This document shows positions 58,283 through 64,000 of a stretch of 64,000 nt of DNA, one piece after another. The translations under genes and the position numbers were made by a program. This DNA comes from Prochlorococcus marinus str. MIT 9302 (GTDB lineage Bacteria; Cyanobacteriota; Cyanobacteriia; PCC-6307; Cyanobiaceae). The stretch lies in the NCBI RefSeq assembly GCF_000759975.1, contig NZ_JNAM01000007.1, forward strand, positions 1-64,000, read 5' to 3'. The first letter of the stretch is position 1, and every line of letters starts with the position of its first letter. Below the pieces are notes generated by a model. It had not been told where the DNA came from. It saw only the letters and a list, made by a program, of their open reading frames with translations, and searched no databases.

Positions 58283-59743
58283 ATGAAACTGAGAGTAGTA
58301 GCAATAATACTATTATTATCTTTATTACTTTTTGTTGGTTTTAAAAAAGTTTCTGCAAATAAAAATAAGGATCAAAGTACAAAAATTGAGCAATTAAATA
58401 TCTTAAAATATATACCTGAAAACAATAAATTATTATTTATTTCAAATATAGATATTTCTAAGATTATTAATAATATTGAAAAAGATAAAAATCCAAAAAT
58501 TAAAGATAAAATTGTTTTAATAAAAGATTCCATATTAGATTACTTAGGTATAGATCTAGGCAAAAATAAATTAGAAAATGTTTATAATAATGAACTTATA
58601 ATTTCAACTTCTGAGAATAATAAAAATCTTAAAGATGATATTTTGATAGTTTTTAAAATTAATCCAGAAAAAAAACTAGATGATATATTGCATCTCTCCA
58701 ATCAAATTGATCATACTAATGAAATAATTCCAATTTATAGAGAAAATAAACTAAATTACCTTAAGTTTATATATAGAACTGAAGATAATTATATTATTGC
58801 TTCATCAGATAAGAAATTAATCATAAATAGCATTAACTCTAGTAATCAGTTTAAAAAAATAAAATTTAAATATGAAAGAGAAATTTTGGGACTAGAAAAC
58901 CAAAAAAATATATTATTTACAGAAACATTTGGGAAAAGTATATTTTTTAATAATGAAATTTTCCCCGAGGGAAATGAGGATGTTATAGCAACAACAGTTG
59001 ACTTAAAAAATAAACATTTAATTTTAAAATCATATTTACTAAATAATAAAAAAAATATTGATATTCATTCTTACGATAAGCTAGTCAATAAAGAGAATAA
59101 AAATGAAGATAATCCTGAATTTTCAATTTTTAGTGATATAAAAAATTTTGACAAATATCTAAAACCTTTAGTAAATAATTTTGAAAAAAGTTTTTTTGAA
59201 GAGTTTAATCAAAAAACAAATCAAGATATTTTAATTCTCAATTCAAGTAAAGATTGGCTTTTTACATTTGAAAAGAATAATAAAGATCAAATTGATTTGA
59301 GTGATATGAAAAAACTAAAAGATTTCAACAAATATACCTTAAAACAAAATGAAGATATTTACTCGATGTATTCCAAAAATATTCTTGAAGAAGAAGACGA
59401 TATAATAAAAAAATTAACTTATGAAAATATTTATTCAATAGAATCAGGAGGTTTACAAATCATAAGTAATTATTTAATTGATCATAAAAAGCTAGAAAAA
59501 ATCTCAAAAAAATTTTTTAACCTCAAAAGTAATAAAGATAACTCTGCTTTTCTTTATTCAAACGTTGATATCAAAGATGTAAATTCTAATCAAATTGAAT
59601 ATTTTTCTAATTTAAAAGATTTTATTTTTCTCATTAGAAATATTTTAAAAATATCAAATGAAGAATCTCTAGAAATCATAAAACAATCTATTCCTGAAAA
59701 AAATCCAATTCTTTATGTAGAAAAAAGTTTAAAAATAATTTAA
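58283..59743 (+). CDS. Membrane-anchored protein of unknown function, possibly DUF3352-like
   Basis: 486 aa. One N-terminal hydrophobic helix (residues about 4-22, RVVAIILLLSLLLFVGF) anchors or exports it. The rest is very rich in Asn, Lys, Ile, Asp and Glu. Repeated phrases such as LKYIPENNKLLFISNIDISKI and later SAFLYSNVDIKDVN recall cyanobacterial DUF3352 proteins, whose role is unknown. No catalytic motif seen. Base composition is even more AT-rich than its neighbours, suggesting weak constraint. Start moved to the ATG at 58283 from a TTG at 58277. Confidence 0.75.
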   Translation: MKLRVVAIILLLSLLLFVGFKKVSANKNKDQSTKIEQLNILKYIPENNKLLFISNIDISKIINNIEKDKNPKIKDKIVLIKDSILDYLGIDLGKNKLENVYNNELIISTSENNKNLKDDILIVFKINPEKKLDDILHLSNQIDHTNEIIPIYRENKLNYLKFIYRTEDNYIIASSDKKLIINSINSSNQFKKIKFKYEREILGLENQKNILFTETFGKSIFFNNEIFPEGNEDVIATTVDLKNKHLILKSYLLNNKKNIDIHSYDKLVNKENKNEDNPEFSIFSDIKNFDKYLKPLVNNFEKSFFEEFNQKTNQDILILNSSKDWLFTFEKNNKDQIDLSDMKKLKDFNKYTLKQNEDIYSMYSKNILEEEDDIIKKLTYENIYSIESGGLQIISNYLIDHKKLEKISKKFFNLKSNKDNSAFLYSNVDIKDVNSNQIEYFSNLKDFIFLIRNILKISNEESLEIIKQSIPEKNPILYVEKSLKII

Positions 59744-59867
59744 TAAATTTATTAAAATAAGCTCAAAAAACAATCAATTTAAATTTTCTTGGAGTTAATA
59801 ACTTGTGGTTAATTAAAAATTAATTGACTATCTTTAATCTATAAGTATTTGATATTGAATTAAGAAA

Positions 59868-61013
59868 TTGGATAACAACAAACTAATTTTAAAACCAGGA
59901 TTAGAGGGCGTACCAGTTACTAATTCATCTATCTGTGATATTGACGGTAACAAAGGTAAATTACTGTATAGAGGCTACTCCATTGAGGAACTATCAAAAA
60001 AAAGCAGTTTTTTAGAAACTGCTTATCTATTGATTTGGGGTGAATTACCTACAGCCATGCAACTTAGGGATTTTGAACAAGAAGTTCAGATGCATCGCAG
60101 GTTAAGTTTTAGAGTCAGAGATATGATGAAATGTTTCCCAGCGACAGGTCATCCCATGGACGCTCTACAATCTAGTGCAGCTTCTTTAGGGCTTTTCTAT
60201 TCACGAAGAGCAATAGATGATCCTAATTACATCTATAACGCAGTGATAAGACTCATAGCAAAAATACCCACTATGATTGCTGCGTTTCAACTTATTAGAA
60301 AAGGACAAGACCCAATTCAACCTCGAGATGATTTAACTTATTCATCAAATTTTCTTTACATGCTGACTGAAAAAGAACAAGATCCTATAGCTGCAAAAGT
60401 TTTTGATAGATGTTTAATTCTACATGCTGAACATAGTTTAAATGCCAGCACATTTAGCGCTAGAGTGACCGCAAGCACTCTTACAGACCCATATGCTGTT
60501 ATCGCTTCTGCAGTAGGAACTCTGGCTGGACCGCTTCATGGAGGAGCAAATGAGGATGTGATTGCAATGTTAGAAGAAATCAAAACTCCAGAAAATGCGG
60601 CTTCTTTTTTAGATAACGCGATAAAAAATAAAAGTAAGATAATGGGCTTTGGTCATAGAGAATACAAAGTTAAAGATCCAAGAGCAATTATTCTTCAAAA
60701 ACTTGCAGAAGAGCTTTTTATTAGATTTGGAGCAGATGAAATGTATGAAGTTGCTAAATCATTAGAGGCAGAAGCAATACCAAGACTTGGACCAAAGGGT
60801 ATATTCCCTAACGTAGATTTTTATTCTGGTCTTGTTTATAGAAAACTTGGTATTCCTCGTGATTTATTTACTCCAATTTTTGCCATATCAAGGGTTGCCG
60901 GTTGGTTAGCTCATTGGAGAGAGCAACTTGGAGCAAATAGAATTTTTAGGCCATCTCAAATCTATACTGGTTCAGCTCCAAGACATTGGATCAGCTTAGA
61001 AAATAGAGAATAA
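59868..61013 (+). CDS. gltA: Citrate synthase
   Basis: Condenses acetyl-CoA and oxaloacetate, entering the incomplete cyanobacterial TCA pathway to 2-oxoglutarate. 381 aa, TTG start. LLYRGYSIEELS, LHAEHSLNASTFSARV (first catalytic His), AGPLHGGANEDV, MGFGHREYKVKDPRA (second His), PNVDFYSGLVYRKLGIP and the C-terminal RVAGWLAHWREQ. Complete short (type II-like) form. Confidence 0.97.
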   Translation: MDNNKLILKPGLEGVPVTNSSICDIDGNKGKLLYRGYSIEELSKKSSFLETAYLLIWGELPTAMQLRDFEQEVQMHRRLSFRVRDMMKCFPATGHPMDALQSSAASLGLFYSRRAIDDPNYIYNAVIRLIAKIPTMIAAFQLIRKGQDPIQPRDDLTYSSNFLYMLTEKEQDPIAAKVFDRCLILHAEHSLNASTFSARVTASTLTDPYAVIASAVGTLAGPLHGGANEDVIAMLEEIKTPENAASFLDNAIKNKSKIMGFGHREYKVKDPRAIILQKLAEELFIRFGADEMYEVAKSLEAEAIPRLGPKGIFPNVDFYSGLVYRKLGIPRDLFTPIFAISRVAGWLAHWREQLGANRIFRPSQIYTGSAPRHWISLENRE

Positions 61014-61088
61014 TATTTGCGGCTTTTCATAAAAAACACACATATTGTTGGTAACGAGTTAATGTATTAAGTAAATAACGTCAAAATT

Positions 61089-62207
61089 TTGGAATACGGA
61101 TTAGATCTCGAATATAGTTTTAATGAATTCTTAAAAGGTTTTGGCCTTTCTAGTGAAATTGCTCATATCATTTGGCTCCCTCTACCTATGCTTTTGGTTT
61201 TAGTAGCGGCAGTTGTTGGCGTTTTAGTAACAGTTTGGCTTGAAAGAAAAATATCTGCTGCTGCTCAACAAAGAATAGGTCCAGAATATGCAGGAGCGCT
61301 AGGTGTACTCCAACCAATTGCAGATGGTCTTAAGTTACTAGTCAAAGAAGATATTATTCCTGCTAAAGCGGATGGAATTCTTTTCACTGCAGGACCTATA
61401 TTAGTTCTTGTCCCAGTTATTCTCTCCTGGCTAATTGTTCCTTTTGGACAAAATCTTTTAATAAGTAATGTTGGTATTGGAATTTTCCTATGGATTGCTT
61501 TGAGCAGTATTCAGCCAATTGGACTTCTTATGAGCGGATATGCATCAAATAATAAATATTCATTATTAGGCGGACTAAGAGCAGCTGCTCAATCTATAAG
61601 TTACGAAATACCTTTAGCTTTATCTGTACTGGCTATAGTACTAATGACAAATTCTCTAAGTACTATTGACATTGTTAACCAACAAAGTGGTGCTGGAATC
61701 CTAAGTTGGAATATTTGGAGACAACCGGTTGGTTTTATAGTCTTTTGGATTTGTGCTCTTGCAGAATGTGAAAGACTTCCATTTGACTTACCTGAAGCTG
61801 AAGAAGAATTAGTTGCAGGATATCAAACTGAATATGCAGGGATGAAATTCGCATTGTTCTATCTTGGCAGTTACATTAATCTAATCCTTTCAGCATTATT
61901 GGTATCAATACTTTATTTGGGAGGATGGGGTTTTCCTATTCCAGTTGAATTAATAGCTAAGTTTCTTAATTTACCTATTAATGCACCCTTCATACAAGTT
62001 TTCACTGCATCAATAGGAATTATAATGACTGTTTTGAAAGCATATCTTTTAGTATTTGTTGCAATATTATTACGTTGGACAACTCCTAGAGTAAGAATAG
62101 ATCAACTTTTAGATCTAGGATGGAAGTTTCTTCTTCCAATTTCTCTTGCTAATCTTTTGATAACTGCAGGATTAAAACTTGCTTTTCCGCAATTCTTTGG
62201 TGGTTAA
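61089..62207 (+). CDS. ndhA: NAD(P)H-quinone oxidoreductase subunit 1
   Basis: 372-aa membrane subunit (NuoH-like) at the base of the quinone chamber. About eight helices. Motifs: [42 protein letters not shown], and [30 protein letters not shown], the conserved acidic loop. TTG start. First gene of the ndhA-ndhI-ndhG-ndhE operon. Confidence 0.98.
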   Translation: MEYGLDLEYSFNEFLKGFGLSSEIAHIIWLPLPMLLVLVAAVVGVLVTVWLERKISAAAQQRIGPEYAGALGVLQPIADGLKLLVKEDIIPAKADGILFTAGPILVLVPVILSWLIVPFGQNLLISNVGIGIFLWIALSSIQPIGLLMSGYASNNKYSLLGGLRAAAQSISYEIPLALSVLAIVLMTNSLSTIDIVNQQSGAGILSWNIWRQPVGFIVFWICALAECERLPFDLPEAEEELVAGYQTEYAGMKFALFYLGSYINLILSALLVSILYLGGWGFPIPVELIAKFLNLPINAPFIQVFTASIGIIMTVLKAYLLVFVAILLRWTTPRVRIDQLLDLGWKFLLPISLANLLITAGLKLAFPQFFGG

Positions 62208-62275
62208 ATTTAAGTAAAAATACTTAAATTTAAAATTAATCCACTAAAATAAATTAACCAAGTAAATTCTTCAAA

Positions 62276-62902
62276 ATGAAAAATTTCCTTCAACAAATAA
62301 ATAGCTATATCAAAGAGGCATTTAATGCTGGCAAATATTTATATAATGGTTTATCAGTAACTTTTGATCATCTTCGGAGAAGACCAGTTACGGTTCAATA
62401 TCCATATGAAAAACTAATACCATCTGAAAGATATAGGGGAAGGATTCACTATGAATTCGATAAATGTATAGCTTGTGAAGTTTGTGTGAGAGTATGTCCA
62501 ATAAATCTACCAGTAGTTGACTGGGTGATGAACAAAGAAACAAAAAAAAAGGAACTTAGAAATTATTCAATAGACTTTGGAGTTTGTATATTTTGTGGTA
62601 ATTGTGTTGAATATTGTCCAACCAATTGCCTATCAATGACCGAAGAGTATGAATTAGCTACTTTCGACAGACATAATTTAAATTTTGATAATGTTGCACT
62701 CGGTAGACTCCCTACTAACGTCACAACAGATCCGTCAGTAAAACCACTAAGAGAACTAGCCTATCTACCCAAAGGTGTAATGGATCCTCATGAAATCCCA
62801 GCTTCAGATCTAAGAGTTGGTAAATTACCTGAAGAAGTCTATGATTGGATGAAACCAGACTCCAATGACAATAAAGATAAAATTCCTAATCCAAACAATT
62901 AA
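62276..62902 (+). CDS. ndhI: NAD(P)H-quinone oxidoreductase subunit I (two 4Fe-4S clusters)
   Basis: 208-aa NuoI-like ferredoxin subunit. Two cluster motifs: [16 protein letters not shown] and [16 protein letters not shown]. It starts with an amphipathic helix and ends in a Pro/Asp/Asn-rich tail. Conducts electrons from ferredoxin towards plastoquinone in the NDH-1 peripheral arm. Four bp before ndhG. Confidence 0.98.
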   Translation: MKNFLQQINSYIKEAFNAGKYLYNGLSVTFDHLRRRPVTVQYPYEKLIPSERYRGRIHYEFDKCIACEVCVRVCPINLPVVDWVMNKETKKKELRNYSIDFGVCIFCGNCVEYCPTNCLSMTEEYELATFDRHNLNFDNVALGRLPTNVTTDPSVKPLRELAYLPKGVMDPHEIPASDLRVGKLPEEVYDWMKPDSNDNKDKIPNPNN

Positions 62903-62905
62903 TTT

Positions 62906-63505
62906 ATGTCAATTGCAATAACAACTCAAATTCTTTGTTTTATAGTTCTATCTTTAGTAGTTCTTATTGGAGCACTTGGTGTTGTATTGCTCGAAAGTAT
63001 TGTCTATTCAGCCTTTCTTCTTGGAGGGGTTTTCATGAGTGTGGCAGGATTATATCTACTTTTAAATGCAAGTTTTGTTGCTGCAGCACAAGTTCTAGTT
63101 TATGTCGGCGCAGTCAATGTTTTAATAATTTTTGCAATAATGCTAGTCAATAAAAAAGAAGATTTAAAGCCCATAAATGACATTAAATCGAGGAGAATTA
63201 TATCAACAACGATATGTTTAACTTTACTCAGCCTTTTAATAAGAGTTGACTTGACCAATGTATGGAGTTTATCAAGCCCCGAAAAATCTATAGGAGAAGA
63301 ATCAACTATTAGAATTGGTGAACATTTATTTAGTGATTATTTACTACCATTTGAATTAGCTTCAGTTTTACTTTTAATGGCTATGATTGGGGCTATTGTT
63401 TTAGCTAGAAGAGATGTAATGAACAAAGATATTTCAACTGGACTACCTGTAGATCAAGAGTTAATTGAAAAATCATCAGAACCATTACTCACAAATAAAA
63501 ATTAA
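62906..63505 (+). CDS. ndhG: NAD(P)H-quinone oxidoreductase subunit 6
   Basis: 199-aa NuoJ-like membrane subunit with five hydrophobic helices. Conserved FVAAAQVLVYVGAVNVLIIFAIMLVN and LLMAMIGAIVLARR. Normal order and spacing between ndhI and ndhE. Confidence 0.97.
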   Translation: MSIAITTQILCFIVLSLVVLIGALGVVLLESIVYSAFLLGGVFMSVAGLYLLLNASFVAAAQVLVYVGAVNVLIIFAIMLVNKKEDLKPINDIKSRRIISTTICLTLLSLLIRVDLTNVWSLSSPEKSIGEESTIRIGEHLFSDYLLPFELASVLLLMAMIGAIVLARRDVMNKDISTGLPVDQELIEKSSEPLLTNKN

Positions 63506-63523
63506 TCCTTTAACTTTCTTATA

Positions 63524-63844
63524 ATGAATTTAGAATCAATTCCTATTCAAGCTTTTTTGATAGTTTCTTCGGTACTATTTTGTATTGGTATTTGGGGATT
63601 ATTAAATAGTAGAAATGCAGTCAGAGTTCTAATGAGTATTGAATTAATGCTCAATGCGGTAAATATAAATTTGATGACTTTTTCTTCTTATATTGATAAT
63701 AATTTAATTCAAGGACAAGTTTTTACAATTTTTGTTATTACTGTTGCTGCCGCAGAAGCAGCCGTTGGATTAGCTATACTTTTATCGCTTTACAGGAATA
63801 GGGTAACTGTAGATATGGAAAGTTTTAATTTATTAAAATGGTAA
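63524..63844 (+). CDS. ndhE: NAD(P)H-quinone oxidoreductase subunit 4L
   Basis: 106-aa NuoK-like subunit with three helices. Conserved SIELMLNAVNINLMTF with the proton-path Glu, and ITVAAAEAAVGLAILLSLYRNR with the second Glu. End of the visible ndh operon. Confidence 0.97.
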   Translation: MNLESIPIQAFLIVSSVLFCIGIWGLLNSRNAVRVLMSIELMLNAVNINLMTFSSYIDNNLIQGQVFTIFVITVAAAEAAVGLAILLSLYRNRVTVDMESFNLLKW

Positions 63845-63853
63845 AAGCATTTA

Positions 63854-64000
63854 ATGAAACTTTCATTAGTGCTCATTATATATCGTTCAGATAGTTCTAT
63901 CGCTCTAGAGGCTTCTAAATTCTGTGAAGAAGTACTAAAAACCAAAAATATTAAATCCAACAGGATTGAAAGTGATTTTCATAAAGATGAAATTGAAAAA
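63854..64000 (+). CDS. nadK: NAD kinase, N-terminal fragment cut by the window edge
   Basis: An ATG 9 bp after the ndhE stop opens a frame that stays open for 49 codons to the end of the window, beginning [20 protein letters not shown]. The hydrophobic strand plus [14 protein letters not shown] fits the N terminus of picocyanobacterial NAD kinase, and the ndhE-nadK order is what I recall from Prochlorococcus genomes. The diagnostic GGDG motif lies beyond the window, so the name depends on context. Confidence 0.65.
   Translation, partial: MKLSLVLIIYRSDSSIALEASKFCEEVLKTKNIKSNRIESDFHKDEIEK

Overview
This window is a stretch of core chromosome from a marine picocyanobacterium. It is almost certainly a high-light-adapted Prochlorococcus, inferred from the very AT-rich DNA, very short intergenic spaces, frequent TTG and GTG starts, and gene content (psbA, cp12, Mg-type hemB, chlM, plastid-like ndh genes, the phylloquinone men genes and SulP/SbtA bicarbonate transporters). 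No tRNA, rRNA, insertion sequence, integrase, CRISPR array or phage module was seen. The region is housekeeping rather than accessory.

Layout. 1-3.2 kb: 5' part of psbA (minus strand, running off the left edge and interrupted by an in-frame TAG), a tiny TTG-start ORF, aspartoacylase-like and glutathione-transferase-like genes, cp12 with a palindromic terminator, and a 60-aa conserved small protein. 3.3-8.2 kb: obgE, mutS2, a VOC protein and hemB, all on the minus strand. 8.4-11.4 kb: a three-gene inorganic-carbon uptake unit (SulP/BicA-like, SbtA-like, SbtB-like). 11.4-18.9 kb: a thioredoxin-reductase-like flavoprotein without NADPH motifs, a small helical protein coupled to an ABC1 kinase, enolase and a divergent ClpB. 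19-23 kb: secE-nusG-rplK-rplA-[L10 leader]-rplJ-rplL-rnhA. 23-32 kb: pyrD, a CobD-like PLP enzyme, murG, a secreted unknown, pgk, rbgA, rluD and a fused peptide-type ABC ATPase. 32-40 kb: relA/spoT, a DUF2062 protein, mnmE, nadC, argS and a HisC-like aminotransferase. 40-43.8 kb (minus): a metallo-beta-lactamase-like protein, pabA/trpG, dgkA, ybeY, a DUF3285 protein, and prfB with a programmed +1 frameshift. 43.9-50 kb: grxC-gshB, then the phylloquinone genes menF / menA-menC-menE / menI-like. 50-58 kb: ndhH, rsmH, a cysteine desulfurase, an Rre1/Ycf29-type regulator, chlM, purE, cysC, a SUI1 protein, trpB and a rhodanese. 58-64 kb: an unknown membrane-anchored protein, gltA, ndhA-I-G-E, and the start of an NAD kinase.

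Functional themes: photosynthetic electron transport (D1, phylloquinone for photosystem I, NDH-1 subunits), carbon acquisition and Calvin-cycle control (SulP/SbtA/SbtB, CP12, Pgk), tetrapyrrole synthesis (HemB, ChlM), thiol redox (Grx, GshB, GST-like, reductase-like flavoprotein), and translation (ribosomal proteins, RF2, ArgRS, MnmE, RluD, RsmH, ObgE, RbgA).

I did not find a convincing undescribed multi-gene system. The best leads are individual: the nonsense codon in psbA, a ClpB paralogue that has lost the arginine fingers of its first ATPase domain, a reductase-like flavoprotein with no visible NADPH site, an SbtB without its usual redox tail, an MBL-fold protein without its metal motif, a structured rplJ leader closing just before the start codon, and the tiny ORF beside psbA.
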